Part shown: positions 8,817-15,931 of the stretch, one piece after another
Layout: each line of letters begins with the position of its first letter
Numbering within the stretch: position 1 is the first letter of the stretch
From: Halomonas ventosae
GTDB lineage: Bacteria; Pseudomonadota; Gammaproteobacteria; Pseudomonadales; Halomonadaceae
Reading direction: 5' to 3'
NCBI RefSeq assembly: GCF_004361885.1
Contig: NZ_SNWH01000011.1
Span: 1 to 64,000 of the forward strand
DNA length: 64,000 nt
Translations under genes and position numbers: made by a program
Notes under the pieces: model-generated
What the model was told of the DNA's origin: nothing
Seen by the model: only the letters and a program-made list of their open reading frames with translations
The model's database searches: none

Positions 8817-9254
8817 TCAGGGTTCGCCATGCAGGAAGGCCACGCCGGGGGCCACCAGCAGGCGGCGCAGGGCGCGGCGGCCGAGCAGCATCGGATGGCG
8901 CATGTCGCGACGGTCGGTCAGGCTCAGCTCCACGGGAAAGACCAGGCTGCCAAGCTGCATGGTGGTGCGGATCACGTGGCGCCACTCCGACTGACCGTTG
9001 GAACTGGTCACCCGCCGTCGATCATGCAGGTGCATGCGGTGAACATGGGCCGGCGTGCCAGGACCACCGCCACGTGTCGTGAAGCTGACCCAGAGATGGC
9101 CGTCATCCTCGAAGGATTCGATGTCCTCGGCATGCAGCGCCGAGGTTCGCGCGCCGGTATCGACCTTGGCGCACAGCGTCAGATGCAGCTCTGGCAGGGT
9201 GACCATCTCGCGGCGGCCGATCACCGCCTTGGGCGTGTAGGGCAGTTCTCTCAT
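8817..9254 (-). CDS. rimB: RimK-associated retropepsin-like (ATP-dependent zinc protease) protein, RimB-like
   Basis: A 145-residue member of the family annotated as putative ATP-dependent zinc protease (PF05618), a retropepsin-like fold. The key motif [13 protein letters not shown] carries the DTGA aspartate loop near residue 31. [15 protein letters not shown] forms the conserved end. In pseudomonads the homologue RimB is encoded with RimK and acts in control of S6 glutamylation. GGGAG before the ATG is a good ribosome site. It immediately precedes rimK on the same strand, which strongly suggests joint function. Confidence 0.88.
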   Translation of the reverse strand: MRELPYTPKAVIGRREMVTLPELHLTLCAKVDTGARTSALHAEDIESFEDDGHLWVSFTTRGGGPGTPAHVHRMHLHDRRRVTSSNGQSEWRHVIRTTMQLGSLVFPVELSLTDRRDMRHPMLLGRRALRRLLVAPGVAFLHGEP

Positions 9255-9278
9255 CTTCTCGCTCCCAGGTCTCTGCGC

Positions 9279-10304
9279 TCAGCCTGACAGGCCGGTCAGG
9301 CGGCGGCCAATTGCGCCATTCGGCACGGCCTCACGCAGCGTCATCAGCAGCGGCAGGCGCAGTCGCGGGACCAGCGCCAGGTCACGGGCCACGGCCGTGA
9401 AGTCGGCCCCGGGGGTCTCGGCCAGGCGGGCGAGGAAGCGGGGCAGGCGCTCGGCATCCTCCAGGTGGCGCCAGCCGCGCCCGGCGATGGCCGCCAGCAG
9501 GTCGGGACCGCAGGCGTCCGGGTCATCGAGCAGGGCGTCGAACCAGGCGCCGGCCAGCTCGGTCGAGGCGCCGCCCATGGCCCGCACGCAGGCGCAGAAG
9601 GTCTCGATGTCCCCGGCGCGGCCTGCCGTTTCCCCGCGACGGCGCAGGGCGCGGGCCAGCTCGTCGGCAATCGCCACATGCTCCAGACAGTAGCACAGCG
9701 AGGTCAGTACCTCGCCGGGCAGGGTGTCCAGGCGTGCGGCCAGCATACGGCTCGATTCCCTATCCAGGCGCACCGCGAAGTCGGCCAGGCCCTGCAGGCC
9801 CAGGGCGCGCCAGTCGATCGCCTGCTGCCCGGTCAGGTAGGCCTCGACCGGCTCGAGGTGCTGGCTGGCGGGCAGGCCCGCATCCAGGCTGGCCCGCGCA
9901 TGCAGCACGGCCTGGAAGGGCAGTGCGGGGGTAAAGGTCAGAGGGTTGTCCTTCATCAGGTTGTCGATCCCGGCGCTCTCCGTGCGCCCCAGGCCCCGCA
10001 CGCCATGGCCCAGGGTCTCCAGCAGGCGCTGCAGGAAGGCGTCACGCGGGGCCGGGTCGAGGTGGCCCTGCTCGTCCAGCGGCAGGGCCAGGAACCAGAT
10101 CAGCGGGTCCTCCAGGTCGCCCAGGCGGAAGACCATGGCGAGGCGCGCCGTGCCCTGCCAGGGGGCCGGCCAGGCCAGCTCGCCGGCTTCGAAGGCGGCC
10201 AGGGTGTCGAGCGAGCACGGCTCGACACGCCGTCCGAGGTGGTAGAGCCTCGCCTCGGCACCGCTGCGCCGGAAGAAGTCGTGAAGGCTGTGGATCGGTT
10301 GCAT
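9279..10304 (-). CDS. DUF3549 family protein
   Basis: A 341-residue protein beginning MQPIHSLHDFFRRSGAEARLYHLGRR, which I recognise as the DUF3549 family common in gammaproteobacteria. No catalytic motif, signal peptide or membrane segment is evident. It is acidic, alanine/leucine-rich and probably cytoplasmic. GGAG lies 6 nt before the ATG. It lies 24 bp upstream of the rimB-like gene on the same strand and may be the first gene of a three-gene unit with rimB and rimK. Function unknown. Confidence 0.8.
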   Translation of the reverse strand: MQPIHSLHDFFRRSGAEARLYHLGRRVEPCSLDTLAAFEAGELAWPAPWQGTARLAMVFRLGDLEDPLIWFLALPLDEQGHLDPAPRDAFLQRLLETLGHGVRGLGRTESAGIDNLMKDNPLTFTPALPFQAVLHARASLDAGLPASQHLEPVEAYLTGQQAIDWRALGLQGLADFAVRLDRESSRMLAARLDTLPGEVLTSLCYCLEHVAIADELARALRRRGETAGRAGDIETFCACVRAMGGASTELAGAWFDALLDDPDACGPDLLAAIAGRGWRHLEDAERLPRFLARLAETPGADFTAVARDLALVPRLRLPLLMTLREAVPNGAIGRRLTGLSG

Positions 10305-10590
10305 GCTATCTCCGGGTCAGGAACCGTGCACTCTACCGCGGTGTCGGGGTGCTGTCAGCCGCCGAGAGGGGCCTCGTCGCGATCCGTCGTTGGTCAGTTG
10401 TTGACCAGTCTGCCCCATGGCCCATGGGAAGCGGCCAGGGGAGACCTTTCCAGTGTTTATCCACAGGCCCGTTCAGGATATCTGTGCACTATGCACAAGA
10501 GGGCGGGTCAGGCAGTGGAAGGCCCCGCGGGGTGGCCAGTGGCGGGGCCTAACGGAGATAATGGTCCCACATGCACCGAAGAGACTGCCC

Positions 10591-10923
10591 ATGACCGTTC
10601 ACGACGAACTCGGCACCGCCCTGCGCGAGCTCGAGGCCACCATGAAGGCCGCCAGCCTGTGGCGCATGGAGCGACCCGAGCCGGACGCCTTCCGCAGCGT
10701 CCAGCCATTCTGCATCGACACCATGACGCTGCCCCAGTGGCTGCGCTTCGTGTTCATCGTGCGCCTGGAGGCCCTGGTCGAGTCGCGCTCGCTGATGCCG
10801 GAGACCTGCGACGTCGCCCCGGCAGTGGATGCCTGGTTGCAGCAGCAGGGCGCGCGCGCCAGCGACCGGCTGCTGATGGGCAAGGTGGTCGAGGAGATCG
10901 ACCGCCTGGTCACAGAGAACTGA
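10591..10923 (+). CDS. YqcC family protein (DUF446)
   Basis: A 110-residue YqcC-like helical-bundle protein. Conserved features are LRELEATMKAASLWR, FCIDTMTLPQWLRFVFI and the C-terminal LLMGKVVEEIDRLV. In E. coli yqcC adjoins truC, but no truC is seen here. The ATG at 10591 gives the family length; the frame is open further upstream to 10417 without matching sequence. The stop overlaps the start of a short downstream frame (TGATG). Confidence 0.85.
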   Translation: MTVHDELGTALRELEATMKAASLWRMERPEPDAFRSVQPFCIDTMTLPQWLRFVFIVRLEALVESRSLMPETCDVAPAVDAWLQQQGARASDRLLMGKVVEEIDRLVTEN

Positions 10924-11009
10924 TGCCGCGGAATCCTGAGATGCCCTGCTACTTTGCCTATGGCAGCAATAAACTCAACCCGGTCCGCCGCTCGGGCCGG
11001 GTTATCTGA
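10923..11009 (+). pseudogene. Short remnant resembling the N-terminus of a gamma-glutamylcyclotransferase-like protein
   Basis: A 28-codon frame overlaps the yqcC stop (TGATG) and encodes PCYFAYGSNKLNP. The YFAYGSN sequence is the signature N-terminal strand and loop of the gamma-glutamylcyclotransferase (AIG2/GGCT) fold. The frame then runs into a GC-rich hairpin and stops, so the rest of the domain is missing. It could be a truncated gene or a chance match, since only about 12 residues support it. Confidence 0.35.
10977..11003. terminator. Probable hairpin terminator between yqcC and the ompW-like gene
   Basis: Perfect 7-bp stem AACCCGG (10977-10983) / CCGGGTT (10997-11003). On the minus strand it is followed by a T-rich stretch (GAGTTTATT), so it best serves the convergent ompW-like gene, whose stop is 15 bp away. 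The plus-strand T-tract is weak. Confidence 0.5.
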
Positions 11010-11017
11010 CTGGATAA

Positions 11018-11653
11018 TCAGAAGCGAAAGCTGAGCCCCGCCATCACCACTACCGGATCAACCTCGACCTTGCCGATGTCCTCTCCGTCGAGGCTGGCAT
11101 CGCTATCGATATCCAGGTACCAGGCGGCGGCGTTAAACGCCCAATGGTCGTCGATCAGCAGGTCGACGCCCAGCTGGCCAGCAGCGCCCCAGGAGTTGTC
11201 CAACTCAAGATCGGCGCCAGGAATACTAATTTCCTCATCCGAGAAGCGGGTGTAGTTGACGCCGATGCCGGCATAGGGCTGGATCCGAGCTGCGGTGCCG
11301 CCCAGCGGGTAGTACTGCAGGGTCAGGGTCGGCGGCAGGTGATCAGTGGAGCCGCTTAAGGCCCCGTCGCCCAGGCTGATGTCATGGTCGAAGGGCTCGG
11401 CGGCCAGCAGCTCCACCCCCAATTTGTCGGTAAAGCGGTAGCCCAGGGTAAAGGCAAAGCCGTTATCATCCTCGACGTCAACATCGAGGGAGCCATTGAC
11501 CAGTTCACCGTTGTCGCTTTTGGGGTCGACCTTGGCTACGCCCACCCGGGTGAAGAAGTCGCCGGCGCCATAGGCAAATGCCTGAGTGCTGGCGGTCAAG
11601 GCAGCCGCCGCGAAGCCGGCGGCAAGTAGAGAGGAAAGAGCGGTCTTGTGCAT
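11018..11653 (-). CDS. ompW: OmpW family outer membrane protein
   Basis: A 211-residue outer membrane beta-barrel protein. A signal peptide ends around residue 27 (TASTQAFA, then YGAGDFF). Family features are FTRVGVAKVDP, GFAFTLGYRFTDKLGVELLAAEPF, YYPLGGTAARIQPYAGIGVNYTRF and the terminal aromatic Phe required for barrel insertion. OmpW forms a narrow eight-stranded hydrophobic channel. The gene is transcribed alone. A possible -10 (TAGAAT on the minus strand near 11710) precedes it, but I see no clear -35. Confidence 0.93.
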   Translation of the reverse strand: MHKTALSSLLAAGFAAAALTASTQAFAYGAGDFFTRVGVAKVDPKSDNGELVNGSLDVDVEDDNGFAFTLGYRFTDKLGVELLAAEPFDHDISLGDGALSGSTDHLPPTLTLQYYPLGGTAARIQPYAGIGVNYTRFSDEEISIPGADLELDNSWGAAGQLGVDLLIDDHWAFNAAAWYLDIDSDASLDGEDIGKVEVDPVVVMAGLSFRF

Positions 11654-11933
11654 GGGTCGTCTCCTGGTTGACGAAGGCGCGGCTGCTTATGGCAACGCGA
11701 CTAGCGTATTCTAGCGTCTCGCCATGGGAATATTATTGATCCAGCGCAAGGCTCACTCGTCATTGCCATGAAGGGATGCAAGGCGGTTTTCGGGCCCGCC
11801 TCCTGATGTTTTTTCATCTTGACTGTGGGCAACCGTCAAGCAGAGCGGGGATGGAGACCGAAAGGCGACGATGCCGGCTTGGCGTGGCTCCGCAGGAGCC
11901 CTTTCGCTACCTCCAACGTGGAAGTGTGCGCGT
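11654..11933. other. Intergenic region between ompW and putP
   Basis: 280 bp with the ompW upstream region at its left. It contains one short perfect hairpin, GGCTCC-GCA-GGAGCC at 11886-11900, which lies 34 bp past the putP stop. It lacks a minus-strand T-run, so I do not call it a terminator. No gene seen. Confidence 0.5.
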
Positions 11934-13424
11934 TCAGCGAGTGATGTGCTGATATTCCCCCGCATTGACCGTCACGCTGCTCACCGCCAGGATGGCAATG
12001 AAGGCTGCGATGAAGCCAGGAATGATTTCGTATACGCCGGGGCCGCCCATGAACGAGGCGTTCCAGCCCAGAGAGATCCACAACATCACGGTGAGGGCCC
12101 CCACTACCATGCCTGCGATGGCACCGGCGCCATTGGTGCGTGACCACATCAGCGACAGGATGATCAGTGGACCAAACGCCGCGCCAAAGCCCGCCCAGGC
12201 GTTGCTGACTAGACCCAGAACCTGGGAATTTGGATCAGACGCAATCACCATGGCAACCAGCCCCACCAGCACGACACTTATCCGTCCTACGGTGACAGTC
12301 TCCTTCTCGGTTGCTTGCTTACGCAGGAACAGACGATAGAAGTCCTCGGTCAGTGAGGAAGACGACACCAAAAGCTGGCTGGAAATAGTGCTCATGATCG
12401 CTGCCAGCAGGGCCGCATAGAGGAAGCCGGTGAGCAGCGGATGGAACAGCAGATTCGACAGGATGATGAAGATGGTTTCCGGATCCTCGACATCCAGGCC
12501 GTTGCGGATCGCGTAAGCCCGACCGAAGATACCCAGTGAGATCGCCCCGATCAGCGAGATTAGCATCCAGCTCATGCCGATATTACGGGCTACTGGAACC
12601 TCCTTGAGCGTCCGTATGGCCATAAAGCGCACGATGATATGCGGCTGCCCGAAATACCCCAGCCCCCAGGTCACCGCAGACAGCCAGCCGATGAAGGTCA
12701 GGCCTTCCGTCCATGAAAGAAGGGAGGGATCGACCTCATTCAGAGTCTGCGACGCCTGGGAGAAACCGCCACCGCCTTCGCCGAAGAGCACCACTGCTGG
12801 CATGATCACCAGGGCCAGCATCATGATGCAGCCTTGCACGAAGTCCGTCATGCTCACGGCCAGGAAGCCGCCGACCACGGTGTAGACGAGTACCACGCCC
12901 AGGGTCAGCATGACGCCTGTCGCATAGTCGCTCATGCCACCAATATTGATCACGCCGGCAAAGGCGCTTTCAAACAGCTTGCCGCCCGCCACCAGCCCTG
13001 AGGCGGTGTAAACCGCGAAGAACACCACGATGACGACAGCGGAGACCGTTCTCAGCGACATGGCCTGAGTCGGAAACCGGTTTGCCAGAAATTCGGGAAT
13101 GGTGATCGCATTACCATAGTGAACCGTCTGTTCGCGAAGGCGTGGTGCGACCAGTGTCCAGTTGCACAACGCACCCGCGAGCAGGCCGATGCCGATCCAG
13201 GCAGATCCCAAGCCCGAGACGAACATGGCGCCGGGTAGGCCCAGCAGCAACCAGCCGCTCATGTCCGACGCGCCAGCCGACAGCGCCGCCACCTGTGGGC
13301 TCAGGGAGCGACCTCCCAGTATGTAATCCTCGGAGGTGGACGTGGATTTGTGCATCGCATAAAAACCGATGGCGATCATGAGCGCAAAATAGACGAAAAG
13401 ACTGATCCAAACACCGGTAGCCAT
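11934..13424 (-). CDS. putP: Sodium/proline symporter PutP
   Basis: Inner-membrane Na+/solute symporter (SSS family) of 496 residues with about 13 hydrophobic segments. The start ISLFVYFALMIAIGFYAMHK, the early loop EDYILGGRSLSPQVAALSAGASDMSGWLLLGLPG and SSQLLVSSSSLTEDFYR are characteristic of PutP. It imports proline as a nutrient or compatible solute, which fits the betaine genes elsewhere in the window. GGAG 8 nt before the ATG supports the start. No putA is adjacent. Confidence 0.93.
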   Translation of the reverse strand: MATGVWISLFVYFALMIAIGFYAMHKSTSTSEDYILGGRSLSPQVAALSAGASDMSGWLLLGLPGAMFVSGLGSAWIGIGLLAGALCNWTLVAPRLREQTVHYGNAITIPEFLANRFPTQAMSLRTVSAVVIVVFFAVYTASGLVAGGKLFESAFAGVINIGGMSDYATGVMLTLGVVLVYTVVGGFLAVSMTDFVQGCIMMLALVIMPAVVLFGEGGGGFSQASQTLNEVDPSLLSWTEGLTFIGWLSAVTWGLGYFGQPHIIVRFMAIRTLKEVPVARNIGMSWMLISLIGAISLGIFGRAYAIRNGLDVEDPETIFIILSNLLFHPLLTGFLYAALLAAIMSTISSQLLVSSSSLTEDFYRLFLRKQATEKETVTVGRISVVLVGLVAMVIASDPNSQVLGLVSNAWAGFGAAFGPLIILSLMWSRTNGAGAIAGMVVGALTVMLWISLGWNASFMGGPGVYEIIPGFIAAFIAILAVSSVTVNAGEYQHITR

Positions 13425-13753
13425 GAAGCTTCTCCAATTTATTGGTTATTAGGTCGAGCGTAGCGTCGACAGGGGGTGGGCAAGCTTGCAGGCCGGCTTG
13501 CTGATGGTATGCATCACGACGCGTTCGAGCGAGCGCAAGGGCGGACGTGGGGCGTTCATAGAGGGTAAGGCGACAAACCGTGTATTGCTTGTCGAATTTG
13601 CCTCGCGATTTCACGTTTCCGTGGTTTTAAGCAGTCGAGAGGTTGAATGTTCGACCTTTGTCTAGCCTCGTGGGATAGATGAATCGCGGGATATCACATC
13701 ACCCCATCCGGGGCATGGCATCACAGGCTGTCTGCAAGGTATCAACACGAGGC
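13425..13753. other. Intergenic region upstream of putP
   Basis: 329 bp without a gene. It holds the putP leader. About 215 bp upstream of the putP start there is an imperfect dyad, AGGTTGAA-TG-TTCGACCT at 13640-13657 (7 of 8 arm positions match), which could be an operator. Nothing else is recognisable; short frames here lack family features. Confidence 0.4.
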
Positions 13754-14119
13754 TCAGTCCTGGCGGCGTTGCAGCGAGGTATGTGCCGCCAGGTGGTCGC
13801 GCAGCGCCGCGAGCTCCTCCTGGCCGGTGGCGTCGAGCAGCGCCTTGCCGCGGCTCACGCGGCCATGGCGCCCGTGCTCATCCATCAGGCGCTGGGCGCG
13901 GCGCCTGATCCCGTCCAGGTAGTTATCATGGCGGATCGGATAGCCGATGATGACGTTCCATTCGGTCTCGCCGACGCGACTCTCCAGGGCCTTGTCGAAC
14001 AGCTCCAGCATGTGCTCGGGTTCGGTGCGATAGCGCGGGGTGCCGGACAGCATCAGCAGCGCGATCATGCCGCCAAAGATGACCAGGCAAATGACCAGGA
14101 CCAGCAGGAAAAGGGCCAT
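13754..14119 (-). CDS. Small membrane-anchored protein of unknown function
   Basis: A 121-residue protein with one N-terminal membrane helix (MALFLLVLVICLVIFGGMIALLML) and a charged cytoplasmic or periplasmic tail containing WNVIIGYPIRHDNYLDGIRRRAQRLMDEHG. I do not recognise the family. The ATG at 14119 was chosen because the longer frame upstream only translates the tRNA-Gly gene. It lies 66 bp downstream of tRNA-Gly on the same strand and may share its transcript. Confidence 0.6.
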   Translation of the reverse strand: MALFLLVLVICLVIFGGMIALLMLSGTPRYRTEPEHMLELFDKALESRVGETEWNVIIGYPIRHDNYLDGIRRRAQRLMDEHGRHGRVSRGKALLDATGQEELAALRDHLAAHTSLQRRQD

Positions 14120-14185
14120 GTTTCGCGGCTCCCTGATGCCGGGCCCTGTCGGGCCGGTTGGTGCGCGGGGGGTGTAGGCCATTCG

Positions 14186-14259
14186 TGGAGCGGGTGAAGG
14201 GAATCGAACCCTCGTCTTAAGCTTGGGAAGCTTCTGCTCTACCATTGAGCTACACCCGC
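14186..14259 (-). tRNA. tRNA-Gly (anticodon CCC)
   Basis: A 74-nt cloverleaf on the minus strand with acceptor GCGGGTG/CACCCGC, discriminator T and encoded CCA at 14186-14188. The anticodon loop TTCCCAA gives anticodon CCC, reading GGG. The T arm GAGGG-TTCGATT-CCCTT is standard and the gene closely resembles E. coli glyU. The outermost anticodon-stem pair (G27-A43) is mismatched. Confidence 0.93.
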
Positions 14260-14270
14260 GTTAGAAATCG

Positions 14271-14300
14271 ATAATAAAACCAATTGGTTAGCCTTTGCAA
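14271..14300 (-). promoter_or_regulatory. Promoter of tRNA-Gly
   Basis: On the minus strand, -35 TTGCAA (14295-14300), an 18-nt spacer and -10 TATTAT (14271-14276), ending 11 nt before the mature tRNA 5' end. Confidence 0.6.
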
Positions 14301-14439
14301 GCAGCGTCGGGGATTTCGTGGCCATTCGTCGCTAAGCCGCTGTTTTTCTCTGGGTTGTCGAAAGCCATCAACGGCTCTTTCAAGCGGTGAGTGTCTTGTC
14401 GATGATGTTTTTTGAGAATCTGACGAACTTTTCTGTGTG

Positions 14440-14553
14440 GCGCTGTCTGAATGAGCGTAGGCAACAACGCGATAGCAGTCGCTAACACTGTTGCCTAAGC
14501 TTGCACTTTCGATTTTGCCACTCCATGCCATGCCGCATGGGGTGGTTTTTCTT
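14440..14553 (+). ncRNA. Candidate small RNA ending in an orphan intrinsic terminator
   Basis: No plus-strand gene lies between the minus-strand tRNA-Gly and the CBS-domain gene, yet 14518-14553 is a strong plus-strand terminator. Just upstream, arms GGCAACA (14460-14466) and TGTTGCC (14488-14494) form a stem enclosing an inner GCGA/TCGC helix. A structured RNA ending at the terminator is plausible. The 5' end is not visible and no known RNA family is recognised, so the start given is approximate. Confidence 0.35.
14518..14553 (+). terminator. Strong intrinsic terminator with no upstream gene on its strand
   Basis: An 11-bp stem with one G-T pair, 14518-14528 against 14535-14545, loop CATGCC, followed by TTTTTCTTT. 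The minus strand has no T-run, so it works only in the plus direction, where no CDS precedes it. Confidence 0.75.
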
Positions 14554-14609
14554 TGTGTCTGGGTCGTGACAGGTCCGATGCCGGGACTAGGCCTCATGGG
14601 AGGCCGGTT

Positions 14610-15017
14610 TCATGAGTGACGCATGCGCAGCAGTGCGCTGAGCACGTCGCGGCGGGTGACGATGCCCACCAGTCGGTTCTGCTCGATCACCGGATAGACC
14701 TTGGGCTTGGCACCAAGCATCTCCTGGGCAAGGTCGGTAATGCTCTTGTTAGGGGTTACCGAGAGCACTTCATTGCGCATCAACTCGCGCACCAGCGGCG
14801 GCTCATCGTTGAGGTAGGAGCTTTCCAGCACCTTGCCCATTACGTCCTGCTCGGAGATGAAGCCGATCAAGTAGTCGCGCTCGTCGACCACCGGGACCCC
14901 TGGCAGGCGATGCAGTGCCAGGCCCTCGGCCAGGGTGGAGGCCGAGGTCGTGCCGGTGACCCGGTAGCAGTCACGCGACATGATCTCGCGCACGGTGGTG
15001 GGGGCCTTGTTGGACAT
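14610..15017 (-). CDS. CBS-domain pair protein
   Basis: A 135-residue protein made of two CBS motifs. The first is around residues 9-65 (VREIMSRDCYRV, then LHRLPGVPVVDERDYLIGFISEQDVM). The second is around 75-130 (ELMRNEVLSVTP, then KVYPVIEQNRLVGIVTRRDVLSALL). Such stand-alone modules bind adenine nucleotides and act as energy or redox sensors; the partner here is unknown. AAGGAG before the ATG supports the start. It is transcribed alone on the minus strand. Confidence 0.88.
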   Translation of the reverse strand: MSNKAPTTVREIMSRDCYRVTGTTSASTLAEGLALHRLPGVPVVDERDYLIGFISEQDVMGKVLESSYLNDEPPLVRELMRNEVLSVTPNKSITDLAQEMLGAKPKVYPVIEQNRLVGIVTRRDVLSALLRMRHS

Positions 15018-15308
15018 GGCGTATCTCCTTGTACAAGACAGTTACCGGACAGTAGTTTGTGCCGGGCAGTAATGGCCTGGGCTGCAGCCAGCGTTCACGT
15101 TGCCAGGCACAGGCCGCAGCCGTGTCTCGTCCCCAGCATAGTTGATCTCGCGGCGAACTCCGGTATGCCAGTCGCCAACGTTTCTCCATCCTGGCCGGAT
15201 CGTTGGTAGTGGTCAGGAACCTGGCCACGCTCCTCGTCTCCCATATGGCACACTGTTTCGAATGGATCGGCCGCGACGTCGGCCTGTCACCCTCAAGGGA
15301 GTTGTCAC

Positions 15309-15839
15309 ATGGATGCTCGGGAGTACATGGCTAAGAAGGGACTGGATGGTCAACGAGACCAGGAGCGCCCCAATACCCTGGAAGAGAAGGCCTGGTCGCG
15401 CGCTAGGGAAGCCGGAGAGCAACGTCCCCGTGCCGGGACGCCCTTCGACTGGGAAGAGTGGGAGCGCTACCACGAGACGCTGGCCGAGGGCGCCGAGGCA
15501 CTAGACCAGAAGATTGACCACCAGGCCCATCGCCGGGCGCTCGAACACGACGAGGACAGCGAGGCCATCCAGCACTTTACACCGGCGGCGGGCGGCCAGG
15601 CTCGGGTCGACCCGAGCCTGGCCTCGTCAAGCCAGGATCAAAACCAGGAGCAGAAGCGGGCGATGCCTGCCACGACTCGTCTCGCCCTGTGCATATTAGC
15701 GGTGCTGTTGCCGCCGCTGGCGGTGGGTCTTGCTCAGGGTGGGGGAGCCCGAATCGCTGCCAGCCTGGTGCTGACCCTGTTGGGCTGGCTGCCCGGGGTC
15801 GTATATGCACTGTGGTGGCTGCGCCACACCGCGCGCTGA
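15309..15839 (+). CDS. Hydrophilic N-terminal region joined to a Pmp3/YqaE (UPF0057) membrane domain
   Basis: A 176-residue protein. Residues 1-118 are hydrophilic and charged (PFDWEEWERYHETLAEGAEALDQKI) with no family I recognise. Residues about 122-174 form a Pmp3/YqaE proteolipid: LALCILAVLLPPLAVGL, then LVLTLLGWLPGVVYALWW. Pmp3 proteins are normally free-standing at about 52 residues and affect membrane potential and salt tolerance. GGGAG before the ATG at 15309 supports the long form; an internal ATG at 15663 would give a free Pmp3 but its AGGAG is 12 nt away. A perfect 30-bp palindrome sits in the linker. Confidence 0.75.
   Translation: MDAREYMAKKGLDGQRDQERPNTLEEKAWSRAREAGEQRPRAGTPFDWEEWERYHETLAEGAEALDQKIDHQAHRRALEHDEDSEAIQHFTPAAGGQARVDPSLASSSQDQNQEQKRAMPATTRLALCILAVLLPPLAVGLAQGGGARIAASLVLTLLGWLPGVVYALWWLRHTAR
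15594..15623. repeat. Perfect 30-bp palindrome inside the Pmp3-fusion gene
   Basis: Bases 15594-15623 read identically on both strands (arms begin GGCCAGGCTCGGGTC), encoding the linker between the hydrophilic region and the Pmp3 domain. As RNA it would form a very stable hairpin. No T-run follows, so it is not an intrinsic terminator. Confidence 0.9.
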
Positions 15840-15869
15840 GGTGCGTATCTTGCTTGGCGGCGGGCGGGC

Positions 15870-15897
15870 TTTGCTCGGCAGTAACGACGGGTATAAT
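15870..15897 (+). promoter_or_regulatory. Probable promoter of the EamA transporter gene
   Basis: A perfect -10 TATAAT at 15892-15897, with a weaker -35 (TTTGCT at 15870-15875, 16-nt spacer) 35 bp before the chosen start codon. Confidence 0.45.
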
Positions 15898-15931
15898 CGG
15901 CGTCAACCCACTTTGCCATCAGGAGTTGACC

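Noticed and set aside
9465..11009. 514-codon plus-strand frame opposite DUF3549 and through yqcC
   Set aside because: Shadow frame; only its last 28 codons (from 10923) are interesting and are reported separately.
11886..11900. Hairpin GGCTCC-GCA-GGAGCC as the putP terminator
   Set aside because: No T-run on the minus strand after the hairpin, so there is no support for intrinsic termination.
14250..14597. 115-codon minus-strand frame in the gap beside tRNA-Gly
   Set aside because: No ribosome site, no family features; it overlaps the tRNA promoter and the candidate RNA terminator.
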